Below are positions 16,545 to 26,300 of a stretch of 64,000 bases of DNA, piece after piece. Origin of the DNA: Marinomonas maritima (lineage in GTDB: Bacteria > Pseudomonadota > Gammaproteobacteria > Pseudomonadales > Marinomonadaceae); contig NZ_JAMZEG020000002.1 in the NCBI RefSeq assembly GCF_024435075.2, positions 310,001 through 374,000 of the forward strand. The letters run 5' to 3'. The notes under the pieces are model-generated. The model did no database searches. It saw only the letters and a program-made list of their open reading frames with translations, and was not told where the DNA came from. The position numbers and the translations under genes were made by a program. Every line of letters begins with the position of its first letter. Positions within the stretch are counted from its first letter, which is position 1.

Positions 16545-17546
16545 ATGGTTAAGTATTTCGTATTGAAGCGGTTATCTTTAGTCTGCATTGTCGTTGCGTC
16601 ATCGGTGGCTTCTGCGCAAGATTGGGTGATGCCAACGCCCTTTGGTGATCGAAACCAGCCAACCCAAATCGCTTATGAGTTTGCAGAAGACGTGCAAGCC
16701 TTGACGAATGGCGAGGTTAATATTCTGGTGAAATCAAATGGCCACGCACTGCCTCATTTTGCGATTCCTGGGGCAGTAATGACGGGCAAAGTGGTGATTG
16801 GTGAGTTTCTATTGGGGTTGTTGGATAAACGAAATTCCGTGTTTCAGCACGATATGATTCCGTTCCTCGCTGATAACTATGATGATGCTCAGTTGTTGTG
16901 GCAGGTATCGAAAGCGGATACTCAGAAGCAGCTGCATAAGCTGGGCCTACACTATTTATACGTGGTGCCGTGGACGCCTTATAGTGTGTTCTCGACGCGT
17001 AAGATTGAAAGCATTGGCGATTTTAGCCGTTTGTCCATTCGTGCGTTTAACCAGACGGTGACAACTTTGATCCAGAGTCTTGGTGCGAATCCCGTTCAAG
17101 TGCCGCTGAAGGAAGTAAAGTCGGCGTTTGAGCAAGGCAAATTAGACGGTCGTTTTGCGTCTCTTTCTGTTGGAGAGGATTCTCAGGTATGGACATATGC
17201 GCCATATTTAAATGATCTGCGAATATGGATACCCAAAGAAATCGTGGTGATGAACAAGAATGCTTTTGACAAGCTGGATGAAAAAACCAAAGCGGCGATT
17301 GAAAAGGCGTCGCTTAAGGCTGAGCGTAATGGTTGGTTGCAAACCAAAGAACGTGTTGAAACGGATCTAGCGTCACTAAAAAATGGCGGTATTATTTATA
17401 GCAAACCCTCCAATAAACTATTGCGAGAACTTGAGGTGATTAATCAACGAATGACTCAAGAATGGATTAACCATGATCCGAAGCAAAATGGCAGCATTTA
17501 TCGTGCGTTTCGAGAGGCCCAACGTCAATCCAAAAGCATAAAGTAA
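16545..17546 (+). CDS. TRAP-type (DctP-like) periplasmic substrate-binding protein
   Basis: The 333-residue product starts at the ATG at 16545 with AGGA upstream; a start 21 bases earlier is less likely. It has a signal peptide (about 1–24, ending ASAQD), then a DctP-like fold with the family landmarks SIRAFNQTVTTLIQSLGANP (substrate-binding region, near 165) and IPKEIVVMN (near 225). TRAP binding proteins capture carboxylates or similar acids for a DctQM permease. No DctQ or DctM gene is adjacent, so this is an orphan receptor or works with a permease elsewhere. A TetR gene follows on the same strand. Confidence 0.82.
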   Translation: MVKYFVLKRLSLVCIVVASSVASAQDWVMPTPFGDRNQPTQIAYEFAEDVQALTNGEVNILVKSNGHALPHFAIPGAVMTGKVVIGEFLLGLLDKRNSVFQHDMIPFLADNYDDAQLLWQVSKADTQKQLHKLGLHYLYVVPWTPYSVFSTRKIESIGDFSRLSIRAFNQTVTTLIQSLGANPVQVPLKEVKSAFEQGKLDGRFASLSVGEDSQVWTYAPYLNDLRIWIPKEIVVMNKNAFDKLDEKTKAAIEKASLKAERNGWLQTKERVETDLASLKNGGIIYSKPSNKLLRELEVINQRMTQEWINHDPKQNGSIYRAFREAQRQSKSIK

Positions 17547-17617
17547 ATAGCTTGAAATACGTGTTTTGACATCAGTATGTCGAAGCAAGTAAAACAATAT
17601 CATGTATAGAGGCGTTT

Positions 17618-18175
17618 ATGGCGAGAGGAAGGCCTAGTAAAAAGGCGCATATTGTCGAAGTGGCGTGTGAGCTTTTTACGAAACAAGGTTATCAAAGTAC
17701 CAGTATTGATCAGGTGGTTTTAGCGGCGGCGGTGTCTAAGCCGACGGTGTATAGTAATTTTCCCACTAAATTGGTGTTGTGGGAGACCGCATTGTTTTCT
17801 TTAACCGAAAGGGCACAAGAGGAAATGGACATTGCCTTGTTGAAGCTGAATTCGGCGAAAGAACTCAGTTTTATTACCGGATGGATCGCGCTTTGGTCTG
17901 TTTGGGTTGGAAAGGCGGAACGGCTGGCAAGTTATCGTATATTGCTAGGTGAGCAGCATAAAATGGCGCCGTCTACGTTTGCTTTGTTCGTCGAGTTTGA
18001 AGCAGTGCTCGAATCAACCTTATTGGCTTGGATGAATAAATTTTCAGTGTCTGATGAGCACTTTTTTACCTTGAAGGCCGTGAGTAAAGAGGCGCTGTTG
18101 ATGCCCGCTTTGATGAATCAGGCAATGATGGAAGAAGACGAATTAGCGCGCCAGCTTGAAGTCCTTATTCATTAG
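17618..18175 (+). CDS. TetR-family transcriptional regulator
   Basis: The 185-residue product has an N-terminal TetR helix-turn-helix (about 8–55: ACELFTKQGYQSTSIDQVV then SKPTVYSNF) and a helical ligand domain. It is convergent with a Bcr/CflA-type exporter and downstream of an orphan TRAP receptor, so either could be a target. The effector is unknown. GAGG precedes the start at moderate distance. Confidence 0.92.
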   Translation: MARGRPSKKAHIVEVACELFTKQGYQSTSIDQVVLAAAVSKPTVYSNFPTKLVLWETALFSLTERAQEEMDIALLKLNSAKELSFITGWIALWSVWVGKAERLASYRILLGEQHKMAPSTFALFVEFEAVLESTLLAWMNKFSVSDEHFFTLKAVSKEALLMPALMNQAMMEEDELARQLEVLIH

Positions 18176-18183
18176 TAAATAAA

Positions 18184-18216
18184 AAGCCAAATAGCGCAGG
18201 CTATTTGGCTTCTCTT
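18184..18216. terminator. Bidirectional terminator between tetR and the MFS gene
   Basis: A perfect 12-bp stem pairs 18184–18195 with 18200–18211 around GCAG. A-rich sequence on the left and T-rich sequence on the right would serve both convergent genes. Confidence 0.85.
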
Positions 18217-18246
18217 TCATTAGTTAAAATCACGTACGGTTTGTGG

Positions 18247-19491
18247 TTAAACCGCAGAGCCTTCTGCTGATACGTTCTCTTCAACACGACCTTTTTCTGC
18301 CCAATATATAATACACAAAGCCAATGTACCGGTTATGGCGAAGCCACCAGAAATCGGCATTAAGGTATTGTTGTACATTTGGCCTATGAGGGTGCCTATG
18401 GACAAAGACATAATGGATGACACTGAGCCAATGACAGCGGAAGCAATACCAGCAACGTGTCCCATCGGTTCCATTGCCAGCGCATTGACGTTACCAAATA
18501 ACAAGCCAAAGCAGAAGAAAAAGATTGCCGCATAAATCATGAACATCCATAAACTGATTGCCACAAAGGCGTGCAAGAAAAAGAACGCAAGCGATGCAAT
18601 CACGACGACGAAAATAGCACGGAAGGCGATGAATTTAGCGCCGTGTTTTTCAACAATACGTGAGTTAATTAAAGAGGCTACGCCTAGTACCAAGGCTAAT
18701 AAGCCAAAGTAAAAAGCAAATAAATTCCCCGTGTTAAATTGCACCTGAAATATTTGTTGTGATGAGTTTAAGTAACCAATAAAACTACCGAAAAATAATC
18801 CCATGCAAATGGTGTAGCTCGCCGTAATGCGATTCGTCACGACTTCTTTGAAGCCTTCGTAAAAGCCTTTTTTGGTAAAAGGAATACGATTAGATTTTGG
18901 GAGTGTCTCTTTTAAACGAAAAGCAATCCATACAATAAGACAGGCCGCGTAGACAAGGTACAGTTCAAAGATACTGCGCCAGTCAGCAACAAGCATGATG
19001 GCTTGACCCAGTGTCGGAGCAATGGCTGGAACAAGAACAAAAATCATCATCACTAATGACATAATGCGTGCCATTTGAGCACCGTGATACAAGTCTCTTA
19101 CCAGTGATATTGCTGAAATATAAGGCCCTGCAACGCCTAAGCCTTGAATGAAGCGCCCGAACATTAAAACGTCTAAGCTGTCAGCTTGATAACAAATTAC
19201 GGTGCCCACTAGGTATAAAGCAAAACCGGCAAACAGAATAGGGCGACGACCTAATGCATCAGACAAGGGTCCGCATATTAGTTGACCAAGCGCCAATCCT
19301 AAGAACAACATGCTAATGAGTAATTGAGGCTGGTTTGCTGTAACGGCTCCCAGCTCTTTGCCGATAATTCCTAGCGCAGGCAGTAAAGCATCAATGGAAA
19401 TCGCGGTAATGGACATTAGTAGAGCGACTAGGACCGTGAACTCTTTTGACTCCATGCCGGACGCAGAGGTGTTGTTGTGAGCATTTTCCAT
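18247..19491 (-). CDS. Bcr/CflA-family multidrug MFS transporter
   Basis: The 414-residue protein has twelve predicted membrane segments. The drug/H+ antiporter motifs are present: SIDALLPALG in segment 1, LALGQLICGPLSDALGRRP (motif A region) and a loop FGRFIQGLGVAGP (motif C-like). It should export drugs or small metabolites by proton antiport. The ATG at 19491 is preferred over an in-frame TTG at 19512 because TTGGAAAA precedes it. It is convergent with tetR. Confidence 0.9.
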   Translation of the reverse strand: MENAHNNTSASGMESKEFTVLVALLMSITAISIDALLPALGIIGKELGAVTANQPQLLISMLFLGLALGQLICGPLSDALGRRPILFAGFALYLVGTVICYQADSLDVLMFGRFIQGLGVAGPYISAISLVRDLYHGAQMARIMSLVMMIFVLVPAIAPTLGQAIMLVADWRSIFELYLVYAACLIVWIAFRLKETLPKSNRIPFTKKGFYEGFKEVVTNRITASYTICMGLFFGSFIGYLNSSQQIFQVQFNTGNLFAFYFGLLALVLGVASLINSRIVEKHGAKFIAFRAIFVVVIASLAFFFLHAFVAISLWMFMIYAAIFFFCFGLLFGNVNALAMEPMGHVAGIASAVIGSVSSIMSLSIGTLIGQMYNNTLMPISGGFAITGTLALCIIYWAEKGRVEENVSAEGSAV

Positions 19492-19753
19492 AATATTTTC
19501 CAAAGAAAACAAGTTGTTTTATAGGATGACGAATCATTCGGATCCCAATAATGACTGAATATTATACTGGGGCTTTATTAAAGTAAGTTTGTGTTTATGT
19601 GCACATAATAAGGAAGTGGTTGCTTGATGTTTCGTTAATTTGCATCAATACTCAGCAATACTCATCTGTTTTTTTTCATTGAGATGTTATTAAAATGCGA
19701 TGAGTTTTTATTATCATAGAGTGATGGATTTATCATTTATAGAGGGATTAACT

Positions 19754-20548
19754 ATGAATAAAGCAAGCAAGTTATTATCACTTTCTTCGATATCTGCAGC
19801 GGTACTGGTTGGTACCTTTGCCGCAATGCCACAGACAGCATTGGCGTGTGGTCAAGATGCTTATTTAGGGCAGATTTGTGTTATAGCGGGCTCATATTGC
19901 CCACAAAATACTGCAGAGCCTGTAGGGCAGACCGTCGCAATCAATGATAACGCTGCATTATTCTCATTGATTGGTTGTACTTATGGCGGCAATTGTAGAA
20001 GTACAATGCAGTACCCAGATCTTCGCGGCCGAGCACCTGTAGGTTGGGGGCAAGCGCCAGGTCTTAGCGGGCATCCAATAGGGGAGCGTTATGGAAATGA
20101 GGCGATTGTGCAGAGAGTCGAGCAAATGCCAAGTCATAACCATGCAGCGACATTTACGCCCAGTGGTGGTGCAACTGGCGGAGGCACGGCATCTGGAACA
20201 GTCAGCTTGCCGGTGACTGGGTCGGCAAAAATTGCGACATCCTCTTCTGCAGCAGGTTCAATAGCGCCATCTGATCATGCTGTATTGGGTAAGGCTGCAC
20301 AAGGGCTTTCTGGCGTCACGCTTTACAGTCCAGCTGGCACAACAGCGGATCTTAATATAGGGCCAGCTGGTGCCGTCACTGGTACAGCTTCAGGTACTAT
20401 TAGCCTTCCTGTTACGGGTGGTGGAAGTAGTGGTGGTACTGTGGATGTAGGTAGCACAGGCGGTGGGAAAGCGATGGCAATTGAGGGGCCTCGTATTGCC
20501 ATGCGTTATTGTATGGTGACTGATGGATTGTATCCACCACGCCCCTAA
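19754..20548 (+). CDS. Exported phage tail-collar-domain protein
   Basis: The 264-residue product starts at the ATG at 19754 with GAGGG upstream. A signal peptide (about 1–32, ending ALAC) precedes a tail-collar domain with DLRGRAPVGWG, IGERYGNE and PSHNH. A Gly/Ser/Thr-rich repetitive stretch follows (two similar blocks ending SLPVTG near 155 and 220). The closing RIAMRYC segment is typical of microcystin-dependent-like (MdpB) proteins. These resemble phage tail fibre modules but occur as bacterial surface proteins of unknown function. There are no phage genes around it. Two internal repeats of TASGTISLPVTG type suggest a modular fibre. Confidence 0.82.
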   Translation: MNKASKLLSLSSISAAVLVGTFAAMPQTALACGQDAYLGQICVIAGSYCPQNTAEPVGQTVAINDNAALFSLIGCTYGGNCRSTMQYPDLRGRAPVGWGQAPGLSGHPIGERYGNEAIVQRVEQMPSHNHAATFTPSGGATGGGTASGTVSLPVTGSAKIATSSSAAGSIAPSDHAVLGKAAQGLSGVTLYSPAGTTADLNIGPAGAVTGTASGTISLPVTGGGSSGGTVDVGSTGGGKAMAIEGPRIAMRYCMVTDGLYPPRP

Positions 20549-20561
20549 TTATTTGCTTTTG

Positions 20562-20610
20562 AAGTGGGGTTGATCTTAGATTTCAGTCATAACCCCACTT
20601 TATCTTCTCT
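20562..20610 (+). terminator. Intrinsic terminator after the tail-collar gene
   Basis: A perfect 10-bp stem (20562–20571 with 20591–20600) is followed by a T-rich stretch. The loop is long, 19 bases, so strength is uncertain. Confidence 0.7.
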
Positions 20611-21023
20611 TTTGCAAAGGCCATTTCTAATCCGTTGATTGTTTGAGATAAATTTCATTGTATCTGTTGTATTTGTGAGGGAATTATTTTAGATATCGTT
20701 TTAACAACATTACACAAAAAAACAGGGTGTTTTGAGGAGGCACGTTATTTCGTCTATTCTTTTTGTATGAAGTTAGTCTAAAATAAGGACGATTGATAAA
20801 ATGCATAAAAAACATTTCGAAAATATTTGATGTTTTAACATTGATGTTAGGAGTTGTAATATGGATCTGTTGCTTCAAAAACTAGTATACGAAAGCGTTT
20901 TTTATAGCTCCTTTGTTAAATTATTCAAAATAAAGCCATTTGAAAAAGATGCTTTACGTTTTTTATCTCCCCAATTTAAGTTTAGCTCGTTAATTTTCTT
21001 TATTCCCCTTACAAGGAGTGTGT
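20611..21023. other. Long AT-rich intergenic region upstream of the secretion cluster
   Basis: About 410 bases have no gene I can support. A 61-codon frame at 20861–21046 has a GGAG-like site but overlaps the tolC start and has no recognisable family. The region presumably holds the promoter of the tolC–adhesin cluster; I could not fix a confident -35/-10 pair. Confidence 0.4.
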
Positions 21024-22604
21024 ATGTCTTCTCGCCTATTATTTAGTCGAACTGCGTTGGCTGTGTTTGTTTCCGTTGCTGTGGCGGGTTGTTCGGTCAC
21101 TCCCAAACAATTAACGAATCAAGATGTAATGGCCAATGCGGCTGAAAATGTAGACGTTTTAATGAAAGATACGGCTCCAATTACAGGGGCAATTGATTTA
21201 AACGAAGCTTTTGCTCGTACCATTAAATACAACCGCGATGCACGTCTGAAAGCCTTTGAAGCGGTTGTTTCTCAAGGTCAATTGGCGGTTGATAAATTTG
21301 ATATGCTACCTAAGTTGGCCGCGCAAGCGGGTTATAACTACCGTAATAATTATGCAGCATCGGCTTCGGTGACTTTTTCGGGTGACGAGCCTGCCAGTAT
21401 TGGCGATAACCCAAGTTATTCGGTGTCATCTGACAAAACCACGCTTAATGCCAGTATTGGCGCCACTTGGGATATTCTTGATTTTGGCTTGTCCTATTAT
21501 CGAGCTAAGCAACAGGCCAACCGTTTTTTGATCTCTAAAGAGCGTGAGCGTAAGGTGGTACACACCATCATGGAGCAATCCCGTAGCGCTTATTATCGCG
21601 CCGTTTCAGCAGAGCGGTTGCTGTCTAAAATTAATCCTCTTATTGCAAAAGCACGTATCGCCTTAGCGGATTCCTCGCGTATTGAAAAGCTGCGAGCTCA
21701 GTCCCCTATGGAAGCGTTAACCTACCAACGGGCTTTGTTAGAATCCTTGCGTACCTTGCAAGATATTCGTAAGAGCTTAATGCCAGCCAAAGCAGAGTTA
21801 GCCACACTGATGGGGCTGAACCCTTCTACAGAGTTTGAATTAGCGGATGTGAATAAGCCAGATTTCACTATGCCTCATTTGAATGTTGATATCGCAGCGA
21901 TGGAACGTACCGCATTAGTGCGTCGTCCCGAATTGCGTGAAGCCCAATACCAAGAGCGTATTACGCAAGAAGAAGTGCATTCTGCTTTTCTTTCTCTTTT
22001 CCCAAGCTTGAGCTTGAGTGCTGGGTTGAATTACAACGACTCAGAGTATTTGCGCTATAACGATTGGACCTCTGCTGGTTTAGGGGTGAATTGGAATCTA
22101 ATGAATGTCTTCCGTTACGGTAAGATTAAGCAATTAAATAATTTAAAAATCGCGGCCAGTAAACAACAAGCCTTGGCCACTTCAATGGCGGTCATTTCTC
22201 AGGTCCATATTGCCGATATTCAGTTTAAAGAATCCAACGATTCTTATCAGCTAGCGACACAGTATTTTGATGTGGCGAAACGCATTAAAACTCAGGTGGA
22301 CTCCAGCCGAGCGGCACAAAGCATTGGCGATCTTACGGTTATTCGGGAAGACCTTAATGCTGTGTTAGCAGAATTACGTCGTGATGTGGCTTATGCTGAT
22401 TTGCAAAATGACTTTGGCAAGATATTAGTGTCAATGGGTTTAGATCCACTACCAGAAGGTTTTGGTGGCATGAACCTAGAGCAGTTATCTAATGCCTTTA
22501 ATACCTTGCAGACGAAATGGCAACAAGGTGATGTCGACGTGGTGAGTGAAGAAGCAATGCAAGCGGCCGTTGCGGCTCAGAATACGACTAAGACAGAAGA
22601 TTAG
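21024..22604 (+). CDS. TolC-family outer-membrane channel with a lipobox
   Basis: The 526-residue product starts at the ATG at 21024 with AAGGAG upstream (a GTG two codons earlier is closer than ideal). A lipoprotein signal with VAGC near residue 22 is followed by two OEP repeats with long helices: RRPELREAQYQERI near 300 and the NWNLMNVFRYGKIKQL beta/helix junction near 360. TolC-type trimers form the outer-membrane duct of type I secretion and efflux systems. It is the first gene of the co-directional secretion-like cluster and overlaps the following adaptor frame region closely. Confidence 0.9.
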   Translation: MSSRLLFSRTALAVFVSVAVAGCSVTPKQLTNQDVMANAAENVDVLMKDTAPITGAIDLNEAFARTIKYNRDARLKAFEAVVSQGQLAVDKFDMLPKLAAQAGYNYRNNYAASASVTFSGDEPASIGDNPSYSVSSDKTTLNASIGATWDILDFGLSYYRAKQQANRFLISKERERKVVHTIMEQSRSAYYRAVSAERLLSKINPLIAKARIALADSSRIEKLRAQSPMEALTYQRALLESLRTLQDIRKSLMPAKAELATLMGLNPSTEFELADVNKPDFTMPHLNVDIAAMERTALVRRPELREAQYQERITQEEVHSAFLSLFPSLSLSAGLNYNDSEYLRYNDWTSAGLGVNWNLMNVFRYGKIKQLNNLKIAASKQQALATSMAVISQVHIADIQFKESNDSYQLATQYFDVAKRIKTQVDSSRAAQSIGDLTVIREDLNAVLAELRRDVAYADLQNDFGKILVSMGLDPLPEGFGGMNLEQLSNAFNTLQTKWQQGDVDVVSEEAMQAAVAAQNTTKTED

Positions 22605-22609
22605 TGAGT

Positions 22610-23320
22610 ATGAAGCGGTTAAGCGTTTTTGTGCTTATTGCTTTATTTGCTGGCAATGGATTTGCTCAGGAGCGTGCTAGGGGGATTTTAGTCGCGGCAG
22701 ATAAAGCAACCTTGTCCAGTGAATTGGCGGCTCGTGTCGTCGCATTACCCAAAAAAATGGGCGAGACGTTTAAACAAGGAGATTCTCTTATTCAGTTGGA
22801 TTGTCGATTGTTTGAAGCTCAATTAGATAAGGTGGATGCGGAAACAAAAGTAGCGCGAATGAAGTTGGATAACACCAAACAACTTAACCAGTTGAATTCC
22901 ATTGGTACTTTAGAGGTTGTTATTGCGGAAGCCGAATTACAAAAAGTGGAAGCAGAGCGCAGTATGGCGCGGTTCAATGTGGAGCGTTGCGATATTAAAG
23001 CGCCGTTTGATGGTGCGGTTGAACAGCTCGATATTCATCGATTTGAAGTGGTGCAGCAACAGCAAGCCCTAATGAAAGTGGTGAGTCGCGGTCGCTTAGA
23101 AGCTGACATTATTGTGCCAGCGCAATGGATGGCGTGGCTCACTAAGAATAAAGTGATTCGTTTACAAGTAGAAGAAACTAAGCAAACTTTACAAGCGGTG
23201 GTCAGTGTTATTGGCCCTAGTGTTGACCCAACCAGTCAAACATTGCAAATACGAGCTACTATAAAGAATGTACCGGCAAAAGTGTTGCCCGGCATGAGTG
23301 TGGTAGCTGAGTTCCAATAA
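22610..23320 (+). CDS. Short periplasmic adaptor (HlyD/membrane-fusion family)
   Basis: The 236-residue product has a signal peptide (1–20, ending GFAQE). A barrel-sandwich (lipoyl-like) hybrid domain lies around ATLSSELAARVVALPKKMGETFKQGD, a short helical hairpin spans about 75–115, and the second lipoyl half has APFDGAVEQL. A short beta-barrel ends the protein. It is shorter than classical HlyD or AcrA and has no inner-membrane anchor beyond the signal. It starts five bases after the tolC stop, so the two are probably partners. Confidence 0.88.
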   Translation: MKRLSVFVLIALFAGNGFAQERARGILVAADKATLSSELAARVVALPKKMGETFKQGDSLIQLDCRLFEAQLDKVDAETKVARMKLDNTKQLNQLNSIGTLEVVIAEAELQKVEAERSMARFNVERCDIKAPFDGAVEQLDIHRFEVVQQQQALMKVVSRGRLEADIIVPAQWMAWLTKNKVIRLQVEETKQTLQAVVSVIGPSVDPTSQTLQIRATIKNVPAKVLPGMSVVAEFQ

Positions 23321-23393
23321 AAACGGATTTAATGAGTTTTTAATAACAAATAACAAAGGTTTATTAAAAACTCCATTTTTACAGGTGGTGATT

Positions 23394-26300
23394 ATGAAAA
23401 AGTATCTGTCCAATCATTCTGCACATAAAAAATACGCGCGCAAACCTCTTATTACAGCCCTAGAGCCGCGTTTGTTATTGGATGGTGCAGCCGTCGCCAC
23501 TGCAGTAGATGTGCTGACGGATTCTCAGCTTCATAACGATGCCTCCCAAATAGACACTAATCAGCATGATACCGATGCCTCTTTGGTGATTGCGCCAACG
23601 GAAGTGCGAGCCGTTGATCCAAGTTTAAATAACGGCAAAAAAGAAGTCGTTTTTATCGAGACCAACGTCACGGATTATCAAACCTTGGTTGATGGCATTG
23701 GTGCGGGCATTGAAGTGGTATTGCTGGACGCCTCCCAAGATGGTTTAGCGCAGATGTCGTTATGGGCCGAAAGCCATAGTGATTATGATGCCATTCATGT
23801 TATTTCTCATGGTTCAGAAGGCCAGATCAACTTAGGTGGCTTTAGCCTAGATATAACAACCGCCAGTACACGTTCTTCAGACCTTACACAACTGGGTAAT
23901 GCTCTCAATGAAGAGGGGGACTTATTGCTTTATGGTTGCTCTGTTGCCAGTGGCGAAGGGCAAGACTTTGTTGCCGCTCTGGCTCAAGCCACCCAAGCAG
24001 ATGTAGCGGCGTCAGATGATTTGACTGGCTCGGCTGTGCTTGGTGGTGATTGGGACCTTGAATTCAAATCAGGCACAATTGAGTCTTTTTCTTTGAGTGT
24101 TGAAGAATTTAATCAAGTATTGTCAACCATTACATTTGATACAGTCACTCAAAATGGCAATTTCGCAGTAAATGTTAATGAACAAAGCATTGTGATTGCA
24201 GTTACAACTGAGGGTGCGACAAATCTATTTGAACAAGCGAACGCTTCTATAGGTGGTGCGAGTGGTAATCTTATAGGTGATACTAACGCATATGGCTTAA
24301 CTAAGGTTATTTTTACCTTTGATACAACGGTTGATATCACTTCAATTCAATATATTGAAACTAATAACTTTTCTTCTGGTACTTATGTATTTACCAATAC
24401 GACGTCTGGTAGCAGTGAGAGTGTGGCGATTAACGCGTCAGATTCAACTGATATCAATGGATTTCACGGGCAGCTTGCGACGTTGAATTTGACAAATGTG
24501 GATTCAATGGAGGTAACTTACAGTGGTGGCTTGTTTTATCCTGCGTTTGATAATTTAATTTTTACACCTTCAGTTTCCAACGCAGCTCCCGTCATCTCCA
24601 ATCTAGACAGCGATTCTGTTGCGTGGGCAGGTGTGGGTAACACTGTGGTTTTAGACAGTAGCACCAATGCCACGGTGACAGATACCGAACTAGACGCATT
24701 AAACACTGGTTCTGGAGACTATTCCGGTGCCAGTTTGACTGTAGCACGCTCGGCAGGAGCTTGGTCCGCGGATACCTTTGGTTTTGGTGGAACGGGTTAC
24801 ACAGTAAATGGATCGAATCTACAGTCTGGCGGACAAACCTTCGCCACCTTCACCAATACTGGTGGCACATTAAGTATTAACTTTACCAGTTCTGGTACGA
24901 CGGCAACCACGGCTTTAGTCAATGCGGTGATGAAAGACATTACCTACCGTAATGATACGCCAGCGGGCGATGCGATTATTCGTTATACCTTGTCCGATGG
25001 AAACTTATCAACGACGGCGGATGTGACGGTCACTAGCGATACTATTTATGTGACCAATACCACCGACACCGCGACGATTGATATCTCCAATGGCGTCAGC
25101 TTCAGCGAAGCGGTCGCGATTGCCGCGGCCGATAACACCGGTTCGCAAACCCTCATTCTTGACAGTGCATTGGCGGGTCAATCGGTCACTTTGGCGGGTA
25201 ATTTAGCAATGGGCGAAAGCCTGCTCCTTAATAGTGACGCCGCCAGTGGAGTAACCTTCACGGGTTCTACCATAACTATGGCATCAGGGCAGACTCTGAC
25301 CATTAATAACGGTAGTGGTGACACGGTCACCATGACCAGTCAGCTGGCTGGTGCGGGTGCTATTGAGAAAACAGGTGCCGGAACCTTAACGTTATCAAAT
25401 AGCAGTAATAGCTACGGCGGCGGAACCACTGTATCGGCGGGTACATTAAGCGGAACTGCTTCGAGTCTAGTGGGAAATATTACCAACAATTCGACCGTTG
25501 AATTTAGTCAAAGCTCAGACGGTACTTACGGCGGTATTATCTCTGGCAACGGCTCTTTGACTAAATCGGGTTCAGGCGCGGTCACATTGACTGGCACGAA
25601 TACTTATACTGGAGGGACCACAGTATCGGCGGGTACATTAAGCGGAACTACTTCGAGTCTAGTGGGAAATATTACCAACAATTCGACTGTTGAATTTGGT
25701 CAAAGCTCGGACGGTACTTACGGTGGTATTATCTCTGGCAACGGCTCTTTGACTAAATCGGGTTCAGGCGCGGTAACATTGACTGGCGCGAATACTTATA
25801 CTGGGGGAACCACTGTATCGGCGGGCACATTAAGCGGAACTACTTCGAGTCTAGTGGGACATATTACCAACAATTCGATCGTTGAATTTGGTCAAAGCTC
25901 GGACGGTACTTATAGCGGTATTATCTCTGGCAGCGGCTCTTTAACCAAATCGGGTTCAGGCGCAGTAACCTTGACTGGTGCGAATACTTATACTGGGGCG
26001 ACCACGGTTTCTGCAGGCGGATTGACACTGAACAATAGTGGTGGCAATGCTTTGGCTGATACCATGGCAGTAACCTTATCGGGAACCGCGGCATTGACTT
26101 TAGCGACTAATGAGACCATTGGTTCATTAAGCGGAGCCAGTACAAACACTATTTCATTGGGTTCGAACACCTTGACAACGGGAGGCAGTAACGCCGACAC
26201 CCATTTTTCTGGGGTTATGTCGGGAACGGGTGGGCTGACCAAAGCTGGATCGGGAGCCTTTACCTTATCCGGTGCTAATACCTATACTGGTGCGACAACA

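Noticed and set aside
20861..21046. Small plus-strand frame of 61 codons upstream of tolC
   Set aside because: It overlaps the tolC start and its ribosome binding site, has no family resemblance and is hydrophobic/AT-rich by composition; not supported as a gene.
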